Source: Spirosoma endbachense (GTDB lineage: Bacteria > Bacteroidota > Bacteroidia > Cytophagales > Spirosomataceae). Taken from it: 64,000 bases of DNA. This document shows positions 8,195-17,500 of the stretch, one piece after another. How positions within the stretch are numbered: the stretch's first letter is position 1; every line of letters starts with the position of its first letter. The stretch covers positions 496,001 to 560,000 of the forward strand of contig NZ_CP045997.1 of the NCBI RefSeq assembly GCF_010233585.1, read 5' to 3'. The notes beneath the pieces were generated by a model that saw only the letters and a list, made by a program, of their open reading frames with translations, made no database searches and was not told the DNA's origin. A program made the translations under genes and the position numbers.

Positions 8195-10642
8195 ATGATT
8201 GAGTCTACCAGGATAAATCATCGTCGGAGTAGGGGACTGATGCAAGATTTGCTAAAACTTTGTTGTGTTGTCTGGCTGTCGTTAGGGACCGCTTCCATGG
8301 GTCAGTCGCAATCTGGAGCCTGTAGTATCGTATTGACTGGTCGAATTATGGGACTGGACAACCACGAACCACTCGCCGGAGCAACCGTCTATATTCGTGA
8401 ACTGGCAACCGGGGCCGTTGCGGATTCGGCGGGAAATTTTCGGATACCGGGCCTTTGTTCGGGTGAATATAGCATTGACTATCAGTTTGTTGGCTATAAG
8501 ACGCGAGTTGTGTCCATTGCCGTTGGAACGGATTCTCCGGTCGCATTACCACCGGTTGCCTTAACACCTGACAATGAAACGTTGAAGGAGGTCATTGTGA
8601 CGGAACACCGATCTGAAGCGCAGCAATTGCTTCAGGTGCAAACGGAGCTGGCAGGGAGTTCGCTCGATGCCACGCGCGGTCAGTCGCTGGGGGAGAGTCT
8701 GAAAACATTACCCGGATTGTATTCGATTCAAACGGGACCTTCCATTTCCAAGCCGGTTATTCACGGTTTATACAGCAACCGAATTCTGACATTAAACAAT
8801 GGCGTTCGGCAGGAAGACCAACAGTGGGGTAGCGAACATGCCCCACAAATTGATCCGTTTCTGGCTTCGCGGCTTACTGTAATCAAGGGAGCAGCGAGCA
8901 TTCGTTACGGCTCCGATGCCATTGGCGGGGTAATTCTGGTCGAGCCGAAAACGATGCCAACAGTACCCGGAATTGCCGGTGAGCTTAACCTGGTTGGTGG
9001 TACGAATGGAGACCAGGGGATTGTTTCGGGACTTATTGAGCAGGCATTTGGTAAAAAGTTAGCGGGGCTGAGCTGGCGGCTACAGGGTACTCTCAAGCGT
9101 GTAGGGTACACAAAAACGCCAGATTACTACCTCGAAAACAGTAGTTACCATGAGAATAACTTCTCCGGTACAGTCAATTACACCCGTCAGCATGTTGGTG
9201 CCGAGATCTTTTACAGTCAGTTTTCTACGAAAGTGGGACTATTTACCGGTGCACAGGTCGGTAGCCTGGCCGATTTTTATGCCGCCATCGCCCGTCCCGA
9301 ACCCATAAACCAGCCCGGATTTTCGTACGACCTGGGTCGGCCGTATCAGCAGGTGCAACACGATTTGCTGAAGGTAAAAGCCTTTGTCCGGTCTGAGCGA
9401 TTGGGAACACTTTCGATTACGGTTGCTCAGCAGCAGAATGTTCGCCGGGAGTACGATTTGCAGTCGTTTAGTCGCGTAACCGACCCCGAACTCTACCTGA
9501 AATTAGTGACGCAGACCGCCGATCTGATCTGGGAGCATCGGGCCATTAAAACTGCAACGGGTGGCCAGTTTTCCGGAACGGTCGGATTTAATGGGATCAC
9601 GCAGGGAAATGTCCGGCGGTATTTATTCCTGATTCCGAACTACCGAAATTATGGTGCCGGGCTATTTGCCATTGAGCGATACGCCAACGACAACTGGACC
9701 GTGGAGGGGGGAGTCCGGTATGATTACCGATGGCTCCGGGCGTATTTTCTGGATGAGACGACCAATCTCACTACTGCCAAAACGCGCGACTGGAGCAATT
9801 TGACCGGGTCGCTGGGGGCCACCTATCAGGCAAGTCCGCAGTTAACGCTATCTGGCACGATGAGTACCGCCTGGCGAGCCCCGACGGTGAGTGATCTCTA
9901 TTCCGACGGATTGCACCAAAGTGCCGTAGCCTACGAGCGTGGTAACCCAAACCTGAATCCGGAACTGGCTTACAATATGAATCTGTCGGTCGAATATACC
10001 GGCAAGCGATTTTATGCGGATCTGGGTTTCTATAACAACTGGATTAACAATTACATCTACCTGAAGCCCGATTCAGTGCCGATTATTCGGCAACGGGGCG
10101 CATTCCCGGCTTATTCATACAGCCAGGTTCGAGCAACATTTCGGGGACTTGATGCAACCATTCGGTATAAGCTGACCGATCAGCTGACCATCACCTCGCG
10201 AACGTCGCTGCTGTTTGCGTACGATCACACGAACAACGATTACCTGGTCTATATTCCGGCAAATCATACCGATAATGGGCTGCGTTATGATTTTTCAACC
10301 ACAAATCGGGGGCGACTTTCGAACGTGTATGTGAGCATTACCAGTCAGTATGTGGCCAGGCAAAACCGGGTTCCGACTGTTACGCAACGGCAGGAGAATG
10401 GTCAGATCATTTTTACGGGGGATTTTGCGCCCCCTCCGCCCGCTTACACGTTGTTTGGAGCCGAAGCCGGTTTCTCCTGGCGAGTGGGCAATCACCCGAT
10501 GTCCGTCATTCTGACGGGTACAAATCTGCTGAACCGGGCGTATCGGGACTACCTCGACCGGTTTCGCTACTTCGCCGATGAGCCAGGGCGAAATATCATG
10601 CTCAAACTAAAGCTCCCGCTGACCTTTGCCAGTCGTCAATGA
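8195..10642 (+). CDS. TonB-dependent receptor with carboxypeptidase-like N-terminal domain
   Basis: An outer-membrane transporter of about 815 residues. A signal peptide (LLKLCCVVWLSLGTASMGQ) is followed by a carboxypeptidase-D-like regulatory domain (LTGRIMGLDNHEPLAGATVY). Next comes a plug domain (ESLKTLPGLYSIQTGPSIS, then PVIHGLYSNRILTLNNGVRQ and GAASIRYGSDAIGGVI), and then a 22-strand-type barrel with many aromatic strands, ending in LKLPLTFASRQ. Residues GSDAIGGVI are the classic plug motif. Starts at 8195 or 8240 are both possible; 8195 lies just after the promoter. Its stop overlaps an ATG in the lipoprotein frame. Plug details resemble metal or siderophore receptors, but the substrate is not determined. 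Confidence 0.9.
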   Translation: MIESTRINHRRSRGLMQDLLKLCCVVWLSLGTASMGQSQSGACSIVLTGRIMGLDNHEPLAGATVYIRELATGAVADSAGNFRIPGLCSGEYSIDYQFVGYKTRVVSIAVGTDSPVALPPVALTPDNETLKEVIVTEHRSEAQQLLQVQTELAGSSLDATRGQSLGESLKTLPGLYSIQTGPSISKPVIHGLYSNRILTLNNGVRQEDQQWGSEHAPQIDPFLASRLTVIKGAASIRYGSDAIGGVILVEPKTMPTVPGIAGELNLVGGTNGDQGIVSGLIEQAFGKKLAGLSWRLQGTLKRVGYTKTPDYYLENSSYHENNFSGTVNYTRQHVGAEIFYSQFSTKVGLFTGAQVGSLADFYAAIARPEPINQPGFSYDLGRPYQQVQHDLLKVKAFVRSERLGTLSITVAQQQNVRREYDLQSFSRVTDPELYLKLVTQTADLIWEHRAIKTATGGQFSGTVGFNGITQGNVRRYLFLIPNYRNYGAGLFAIERYANDNWTVEGGVRYDYRWLRAYFLDETTNLTTAKTRDWSNLTGSLGATYQASPQLTLSGTMSTAWRAPTVSDLYSDGLHQSAVAYERGNPNLNPELAYNMNLSVEYTGKRFYADLGFYNNWINNYIYLKPDSVPIIRQRGAFPAYSYSQVRATFRGLDATIRYKLTDQLTITSRTSLLFAYDHTNNDYLVYIPANHTDNGLRYDFSTTNRGRLSNVYVSITSQYVARQNRVPTVTQRQENGQIIFTGDFAPPPPAYTLFGAEAGFSWRVGNHPMSVILTGTNLLNRAYRDYLDRFRYFADEPGRNIMLKLKLPLTFASRQ

Positions 10643-10689
10643 GATTCTCTTTGCGTCAATTTAGTTTCACATATAACCTGATGTACGTT

Positions 10690-11259
10690 ATGTATCTGTT
10701 GAAAAAAGCCCTCTGGATGGTGGTTCCTGTCATGCTGGTTGCCGGAGCCTGTAAACAGGATGAAGAAAATGTTGCCCCAACGGACGATAATGAAGCCATC
10801 ACGACGGCCACGCTGACATTAACAAACAAAGCCACGCCGACCGAGGTGGTAACGGCAACGATCGAAAACCTGAACACCTCCGCCGATTTCAGTAAAGCAA
10901 CACTAAACCTGAAAGCCAATACGACCTATTCGGGCGTTGTGTCGCTGTATGACAAAACGAAAACGCCCACGCTTAACGCTACGGAAGAAATAAAGGAAAA
11001 AGCAAACGAACACCTCTTCGTATATACCTATACGGCAACAACCGGGGCAGCCTCGGCTCTGGCCGTAACAATCACCGACAAAGATACAAATCCGGCGCCT
11101 GGACCCTATCCCATTGGATTAACGACGACGATGACAACGGGAGCCGCAGGAACGGGAAAGCTGAAAGTCGTGCTTCGCCACCAGCCGAATGTGAAAAATG
11201 GAACGCCTGCTCCGGGGTCGTCTGATCTGGATACCGACTTTCCGGTAGTAATTCAATAA
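10690..11259 (+). CDS. Lipoprotein partner of the TonB receptor
   Basis: A small periplasmic lipoprotein: a signal peptide (MYLLKKALWMVVPVMLVAGA) is followed by lipobox Cys. The mature part is rich in Thr and shows a conserved family core: ATLTLTNKATPTEVVTATI, LKANTTYSGVVSLYD, NEHLFVYTYT and the C-terminal LTTTMTTGAAGTGKLKVVLR then HQPNVKNG. I recall this family as a frequent neighbour of Bacteroidota TonB receptors, which suggests ligand capture or receptor assembly. A further ATG at 10639 overlaps the receptor stop (ATGA) and could couple translation, but it would give an unusually long signal-peptide N-region, so 10690 is preferred. Confidence 0.75.
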   Translation: MYLLKKALWMVVPVMLVAGACKQDEENVAPTDDNEAITTATLTLTNKATPTEVVTATIENLNTSADFSKATLNLKANTTYSGVVSLYDKTKTPTLNATEEIKEKANEHLFVYTYTATTGAASALAVTITDKDTNPAPGPYPIGLTTTMTTGAAGTGKLKVVLRHQPNVKNGTPAPGSSDLDTDFPVVIQ

Positions 11260-11300
11260 GTAGACTGCCAGCTAATTTGAGGCTATTGTAAGTGGCTGAT

Positions 11301-11360
11301 TAACTGAACATAGCAGCGATGAGTCCCATCCATAAATAGCATCGCTGCTATGTTCAGTTA
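11301..11360. terminator. Perfect 21-bp inverted repeat between convergent genes
   Basis: Left arm 11301-11321 (TAACTGAACATAGCAGCGAT plus G) and right arm 11340-11360 are exact reverse complements around an 18-nt loop. It sits 40 bp after the lipoprotein stop and 48 bp before the pirin stop, so it is placed to end both transcripts. It has no run of T after the stem, which is unlike a textbook intrinsic terminator. A transposon footprint or another hairpin role cannot be excluded. Confidence 0.5.
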
Positions 11361-11408
11361 CGGTATCGTTGCTGGAACCATTGCTGAACAGATTCGCGCT
11401 CAACCTGA

Positions 11409-12323
11409 TCAGGAAAGGGGCGGGGGTGGAGGGTTTCCGGCGGGTCTGGACCGGTCATCCGGTAACGGCACAAATTCGACATTGTCATTCGGTGGTAGGG
11501 CAATACGGCCTGCCTGCCAGTCGGCCTTGGCCTGATCGATACGCTCCCGCCGGGAAGACACAAAATTCCACCAGATGAATCGCTCTCCCAGTGGTTCACC
11601 CCCTAAGAGCATGAGTGTACAGGTTTCGCGAGCAATAAGGACCGGATCAATTCCGGGCGTAAATACCAGCAGTTGACCAGCTGTATAAAACCGGCCACCC
11701 ACTTCCACGCTTCCTTTGGCCACGTAAGCACCCCGCTCAGGATAACCCATTGGCAAGCCAAATCGGGTTCCTGCTTTCAGAACTACATGGGTATAAAACA
11801 ACGGAGAGTGGGTTTTTACGTCATTATGCAAGCCAAACGCATCGCCAGCAATCAATCGCATCCAGATGCCGCCATCGGTAAAAATGGGTAATTCCTGGGG
11901 CTGGTAATTGGTAAAGCTTGGCGCATTTTCTTCGTCAGCTTCGGGGAGAGCTACCCAGGTCTGGATCATCTCCAGCGTACCGCCTGCCAGCATAGACGGG
12001 TCCTCGAACCGTTCAGAGTGGGCAATACCGCTCCCGGCGGTCATCCAGTTCACTTCACCCGGACGAATAATCTGCTGTACGCCCAGGCTGTCGCGGTGAG
12101 TAACCTGTCCATCAAATAAATAACTCACTGTAGACAGGCCAATGTGCGGATGTGGCAACACGTCCATACTGGTCACTCGGGCCGGATCAAGACTCACGGG
12201 TCCGGCATGATCCATAAAAATGAATGGTCCGAGCATTCGTCGCAACCGATAGGGGAGAATCCGTCGCACACTGAACCCATTCCCTAATGATGCCGGGCGT
12301 GCATCAATGACCAGATCTAACAT
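11409..12323 (-). CDS. Pirin family protein
   Basis: A bicupin of about 304 residues. The N-terminal cupin holds the metal ligands of the family: HPHIGLSTVSYLFDGQVTHR and SGIAHSER, with the acid in GGTLEMIQTW. The C-terminal cupin (VVLKAGTRFGLPMGYPERGA, then RFIWWNFVSSRRERI) is typical of YhhW-like pirins. Some bacterial pirins oxidise quercetin; others modulate metabolic enzymes. No specific role follows from the neighbours. The ATG at 12323 (MLDLVIDARPASLG) matches the family start better than the ATG at 12350. The proline-rich tail (AGNPPPPPLS) is unremarkable. Confidence 0.9.
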   Translation of the reverse strand: MLDLVIDARPASLGNGFSVRRILPYRLRRMLGPFIFMDHAGPVSLDPARVTSMDVLPHPHIGLSTVSYLFDGQVTHRDSLGVQQIIRPGEVNWMTAGSGIAHSERFEDPSMLAGGTLEMIQTWVALPEADEENAPSFTNYQPQELPIFTDGGIWMRLIAGDAFGLHNDVKTHSPLFYTHVVLKAGTRFGLPMGYPERGAYVAKGSVEVGGRFYTAGQLLVFTPGIDPVLIARETCTLMLLGGEPLGERFIWWNFVSSRRERIDQAKADWQAGRIALPPNDNVEFVPLPDDRSRPAGNPPPPPLS

Positions 12324-12419
12324 AACGAATAGGATTGTGAGTGATTTCAAAAATACAAACTACAGTAATAATATGGGCCAAGGGTCGTTTTTTTTCGTGC
12401 AAATGCCTCCGTTATGTTG

Positions 12420-12577
12420 TATTTTCGGGACAGGTAAAGACGTTATTGATCCGTGAATTCGTCAGTCAAGCAGTGGATGTGGTGTCGATTTTGAGAAACC
12501 GACACCACATCCACTGCTTGACTGACGAATTCATCTACCAGAAACACTCAACAAAACCGACTCCGGCACTTAAGGAC
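12420..12577 (+). promoter_or_regulatory. dinB leader with 34-bp perfect hairpin
   Basis: TATTTTCG at 12420-12427 is one base away from the TAnnTTTG consensus and could start a transcript near 12434. Downstream, 12454-12487 and 12500-12533 are exact 34-nt reverse complements separated by a 12-nt loop. The hairpin ends 44 nt before the likely dinB start, so it would lie in the 5-prime leader. There is no T run after it. It could control dinB translation or transcript stability, or be a recent inverted duplication. Confidence 0.55.
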
Positions 12578-13657
12578 GTGGATCAGCCCGACAATCGCAA
12601 AATTATTCACATCGATATGGATGCGTTTTATGCATCCGTTGAGCAACGGGATAATGCTGATTTGCGAGGCAAGCCCATTGCCGTTGGGGGTTCCCGGCAG
12701 CGAGGTGTAGTGGCTGCAGCCAGCTACGAAGCCCGCCAGTTTGGCGTTCGATCGGCAATGGCTTCCTCGATTGCCATTCGGAAATGCCCTGATCTTATTT
12801 TTGTGAAACCCCGCTTTGACGTTTATAAGGCCGTTTCTGAACAGATACGGGCTATTTTTGCTGAATACACGCACCTTATCGAACCACTCTCGCTGGATGA
12901 AGCCTATCTGGATGTAACGCATAATCTGGTCGATAATCCGTCGGCTACACTGATCGCTCAGGCTATTAAAGCCCGGATCAAGGCGGTTACCGGCCTAACA
13001 GCCTCAGCGGGCGTATCGTATAATAAGTTCCTGGCTAAGCTGGCATCCGATTATCGCAAGCCTGATGGACTATTCGTCATTAAACCGACTCAGGGGAAAG
13101 CCTTTGTCGAACAACTGAAAGTCGGTCAGTTTCATGGGGTCGGTCGTGTTACCGCGGCCCGAATGAATCAACTGGGCATTTTTACGGGCCTGGACCTGCG
13201 CCAGCAGCGTGAAGCCTTTTTGGTTCAGCATTTCGGGAAAGCGGGGCACCATTATTATTCCATTGCCCAGGCCATCGATCACCGTCCGGTCATGCCCGAC
13301 CGGGAGCGTAAATCGATCGGCTCCGAAACAACATTCGAGCAGGATCTAACCGACGAGGCTGAGTTGAGGGAGGCATTATTGCCGCTTCAGGAAAGTGTAT
13401 GGGCCTATTGTGAAAAGACGGATGTGCTGGGACGGACCGTAACCTTAAAAGTTAAATATGCAGATTTTCAGCAGATTACCCGCAGCCGAACGGTGCTTAG
13501 CCTGATCCGGGACCCGGCTTATTTTAAACAAATCAGCTTCGATTTATTAACGTCGTTGATCCCTGCACCTAAGGGTATTCGCTTGCTGGGCGTGTCGTTG
13601 TCAAGTCTTCAGTCTGTTTCACTGGATAAGGGAGGCCAGTTAGCGCTCGATTTGTAG
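12578..13657 (+). CDS. dinB: DNA polymerase IV
   Basis: This Y-family polymerase carries out translesion synthesis. The first motif, KIIHIDMDAFYASVEQRDN, carries the catalytic Asp. The second catalytic pair is in PLSLDEAYLDVT, and SAGVSYNKFLAKLASDYRKP follows. The helix-hairpin-helix segment is FHGVGRVTAARMNQLGIFT, and the little-finger domain is KSIGSETTFEQDLTDEAELR. A GTG start at 12578 gives 359 residues, close to E. coli Pol IV (351). The frame stays open upstream to an ATG at 12341, but that would translate through the 34-bp hairpin and lacks family similarity. Residues needed for activity are all present. Confidence 0.93.
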   Translation: MDQPDNRKIIHIDMDAFYASVEQRDNADLRGKPIAVGGSRQRGVVAAASYEARQFGVRSAMASSIAIRKCPDLIFVKPRFDVYKAVSEQIRAIFAEYTHLIEPLSLDEAYLDVTHNLVDNPSATLIAQAIKARIKAVTGLTASAGVSYNKFLAKLASDYRKPDGLFVIKPTQGKAFVEQLKVGQFHGVGRVTAARMNQLGIFTGLDLRQQREAFLVQHFGKAGHHYYSIAQAIDHRPVMPDRERKSIGSETTFEQDLTDEAELREALLPLQESVWAYCEKTDVLGRTVTLKVKYADFQQITRSRTVLSLIRDPAYFKQISFDLLTSLIPAPKGIRLLGVSLSSLQSVSLDKGGQLALDL

Positions 13658-13840
13658 GAAGGGCGGAATGATCTGGTTTCTACGAGGTGAACAGGCTCAA
13701 TGCCAGGCACTCTGGCATCAGAGTTACCTTAAACAGAAAAAGATAGGTAGGCTGGATGAAAAAAATTAGTTAATTGGCACATTGATTGTAAGTACAAACC
13801 GCAATAGGTTTGTCGTGCCAAATTGCTAAAAAGTAAACGT

Positions 13841-14206
13841 ATGCTTACCCTCCCGGACCGAATCAATGTTGTCTTCACGGCCCTAACCAGTTCTGCACGC
13901 CAATTTTCAACAGACCATAACGTACCATTAGCCCTTTTGACTCAATTACTGAGCGGGGATGGGCCGACAGCGGCCGTTCAACTACTGGAACAACTTATTG
14001 TGGCGGAGCCACGAATATCGGCCGAATACCTGCTTCGTGGTCGGGGGGAGCCACTGCTCGAATCAATAGCAATACAGGCCATTTCCGAACTATCGGTTGA
14101 GTGGGCCGCAAACTGGTTAGGTGTTTTGCCTGCTACTGTATCGGTTCGGCAGGCGGACATGCCTGTCGGGGAGAAAAATGAGTTCACCAGTCTGGAGTTA
14201 TCATAA
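13841..14206 (+). CDS. Small XRE-like helix-turn-helix protein, divergent
   Basis: A 121-residue protein whose layout matches Bacteroidota XRE regulators: MLTLPDRINVVFTALTSSAR, then QFSTDHNVPLALLTQLLSGD where a helix-turn-helix is expected, and AEPRISAEYLLRGRGEPLL as the usual end of the domain. Key helix-turn-helix residues are weak compared with the XRE gene at 56.9 kb, so DNA binding is uncertain. The ATG at 13841 is favoured over 13823 by comparison with that protein. No partner gene is evident. A second short frame overlaps its 3-prime end. Confidence 0.55.
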   Translation: MLTLPDRINVVFTALTSSARQFSTDHNVPLALLTQLLSGDGPTAAVQLLEQLIVAEPRISAEYLLRGRGEPLLESIAIQAISELSVEWAANWLGVLPATVSVRQADMPVGEKNEFTSLELS

Positions 14207-14306
14207 AGCTGAAGGTGAGCCCGCAGTACTACTGAGCAATTCGCTGCATAAACTAGTCAAATTCAATCGTGTTGTCTACAAGGCTATTCGCCGTTTGCGT
14301 TGGTGA
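14178..14306 (+). CDS. Possible small basic protein overlapping the XRE-like gene
   Basis: A 42-codon frame begins at ATG 14178, preceded by GGGGAGAAAA, and overlaps the previous gene by 29 nt. The product (MSSPVWSYHKAEGEPAVLLS...) ends in a basic helix with VYKAIRRLRW. I do not recognise it, and it may be chance. Confidence 0.2.
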   Translation: MSSPVWSYHKAEGEPAVLLSNSLHKLVKFNRVVYKAIRRLRW

Positions 14307-14593
14307 TAGCCTGCCACTATGTCCTGGAGAGGTTGGCAGGTTAAAACAGTTCGGCACGAAACGTTCTGTTTTGTCAGCTAGTACATCCCCTTGTCAAATG
14401 TCCCTATATTGATAGGATTTGGCTCCATTTTAACAAGCGGCACACCTACATTTACGCTAGAAATGTAGGTGGTTATTCTGGGTTTACCCCTACCTCCACA
14501 GAGCCAATCCAACCGTGTTCTTTCTCTCTGAAGAATGAAAAGTTTGCCAATAAATTAGTCAAGTCCTCCTGCGAATCCACTACTCCCTACTCC
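14307..14593. other. Intergenic leader with short hairpin before the M43 protease gene
   Basis: No gene seen. An 11-bp perfect inverted repeat, CACCTACATTT (14443-14453) and AAATGTAGGTG (14461-14471) with a 7-nt loop, is the only clear structure. It lacks a T tail, lies 120 bp before the next start and could be a regulatory hairpin or a weak terminator. Confidence 0.35.
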
Positions 14594-17500
14594 ATGAAAT
14601 TGACTTTATACAGACAAATTATCGTACTGATTGGCTGCCTGATTGGGCTTTTCGCGTCCCCATTAGTCGTTGCCCAGTCGGTTACCCCGCCCGTTCTACC
14701 GTTCTGTGGTACGCCAAGCTTAACCCCTGCACAGTCCCTGTCGCTTGGGCAACTGGCAAGACTGGCCCTGCAACGCAAGCGGGCATCGGGTGCTGCCCCA
14801 ACCGCCATTACATACGTCTCCATCCGTCCCCACATCGTTCGCCGGAGCGACGGTAGCGCCGATTTCAATCTAACCCGACTCAATCAGGTAATGGCCGTTA
14901 CCAATAGCTATTACCTGCTCAATGGGTTTGGCATCCAGTTTTACTTCGCTGGTACAACGCCTGATTACATCGATGATGACGATTTATACAACGTTTTTCC
15001 GTTCCCTGAAGGAAATACGGTCGATGGTCGTGATGCGACCGATGCGCTGAACCAATATTATGTTACCCATTTTACGAACCCCGGTGTGGGTGGATTTGCC
15101 CGTTTTCCTTTAGACGACATCGTTACGACCCGTTCATTTATCGGAACAAATGGAGGAGATTTTGATTTAGGCAATCGCCTGATTCCTCACGAATTAGGGC
15201 ATACGTTTAGTGTGCTTCATACCTTTGGGTATTCCAATGGAGAGTATCCGACTGACGAGTTGGTGACACGAGGAGCTGGAGCCAACTGCACGACGGCGGG
15301 GGATGAAATCTGCGATACGCCCGCCGATCCCTATCACATTGCCGGAGCCTATGTGACGGACGCAAATGGCTGCCCGCAATATAGCCCTGGCAGTACGGCC
15401 CGCGATGCCAATGGGGATCTTTACGCCCCCTCGATCACCAACATTATGTCGTATTATTTTCCGTGTACGCACGATTTTACACCGGGCCAGTACGACAGGA
15501 TGCAGGCTGGTCTTGCCCTCCGACAGACTCATACGAGCTATTCCCTTTCTCATCCTCCAACGAATGTCGTGTCCCCGAGTAATGTCGCGGTCTCGCTTAA
15601 TGGTATTGCTATTACGATAACCTGGCAGGACAACGCCACGAATGAAATGGGTTATTTTGTCGAGCGTTCGACAACGTCGGCCACCGAGGGTTTTGTGCCC
15701 ATTGGCGGGGTAGGGCCTGATGAAACCACATTTGTGGATTATGATACCCGGCTTCGGACGCACTATTATTATCGCATTCGCCCGTCCAACAGCACAACCG
15801 GTAGTTTGAGCCCAACCGCCGATATAGCAACTCCCCGGACCACTGACCCGGTTACCGGGCTGACAACGACGAACATTATGGCCAATACTGCAAAATTAAA
15901 CTGGAACAGCCTTGGCGACAATGTAACCTACGATGTGCAATGGCGGGCGATCGGTAGTACTGGCTGGAACGAACAAGTGCGTCTACCACAAACCTCAGTT
16001 ACTATTTCTTCATTAAGCGGATATACTTCGGTTGAGTGGCGGGTGAAAGCGTCGGATCAAGACACCTACTCGGGGCCAGTTACCTTCACCACCCTTTGCC
16101 AAACGCCAGTTACGTATTCGTTTGGCGTCATTCCGGCCCGTGTTTCGGCGGCTATGTCCTGGAATACCTTTTCACCTGCCTCTATCCTGCAGTGGAGGGC
16201 TGTCGGCTCCGCTACCTGGAATACCAGTAGTACTATAACCAACACATCCTCCTACACGCTGACGGGCCTGACGTCAGATACACAATATGAATGGCGGGTG
16301 CAGGGCGTTTGCTCCGCAACGGCTACGTCAGAATTTACGGACCCGCTGACCTTTACGACCTATGCCTGTGTTTCTCCTCTATATCCGAGCGCTACGCCAA
16401 GAGCCGAATCCGCGAATTTATCGTGGTTTATGCCCTATTTCGAATCGGGACGGACGTATGCCGTTCGCTATCGACCGGTCGGTACTGCCAACTGGGCGAC
16501 GGTCAGCAGCCTAACCACCACGACCTGTTCACTGACTGGTTTGGCCAATAATACAACCTACGAATGGCAGGTCAAAAGCGTTTGTTCAGTCACTGACGAG
16601 TCGGCGTATAGCCTGTTAACGACTTTTAGTACCTATTGTCCGGCGGTTCCCATCGGGCTCTCCAGTATGCCGACGGCAACCGCGGTTACGCTTGGCTGGG
16701 TAAATGCCAATGCCCTGGAGTCGGGTAGTACTGTTGAGTTGCAATACCGGTCTGTTGGTAATCCAACCTGGAATCTGCTCACTGAAACGGCAAGATATGG
16801 GTATTCCTCCCGGCAACTGACTGGTCTGATGCCTACTACAGCATATGAATGGCGAGTGCGAATAGCCTGCTCGGCAACAGCCCAGTCTGATTTTACCGCA
16901 ACGTTGACGTTTACGACTGGTTGCTACGCACCTTCTTCCAATTACCTCTCAACTGATCTGATTTCATCATCGTCAGCACGGTTAAACTGGTATAATCCAG
17001 CTGACCCCGGTACGAAGTACGACCTTCGCTATCGGGCGGTTGGTGAGGCAAACTGGGTTACCATCAGCAACGTGAGCAGTGCCACTACAGGAGGGAATTA
17101 TTCCATTAGCGGATTAACCAATCAGACAACCTATGAATGGCAGATCAGAACCGTGTGCTCGCCAACAGGAAGTTCAACGTTTTCGACTGGCCCCAACTTC
17201 TCTACCCTTTGTAAATCAGCCGATTATCTGTCACAGACGCCCCTGGTTACATCGGCTTTTTTGTCCTGGGGGCAGGCGGGTGTCGATGTGACCTATGAGG
17301 TATTTTACCGGCTGGCGGGTACGGCTACCTGGACAACGGTGAGTAATCTGACCAGCACTAATACGGTCATTTCCGGGCTGACCGGAAACACCAGCTATGA
17401 GTGGCAGGTCAGAAGTCAGTGTACCAACGGAATCAATGCAGCCCCATCGGGCACCAATACCTTTTCTACATACGCCTGTAGTACACCCTACAGCTTAAAC

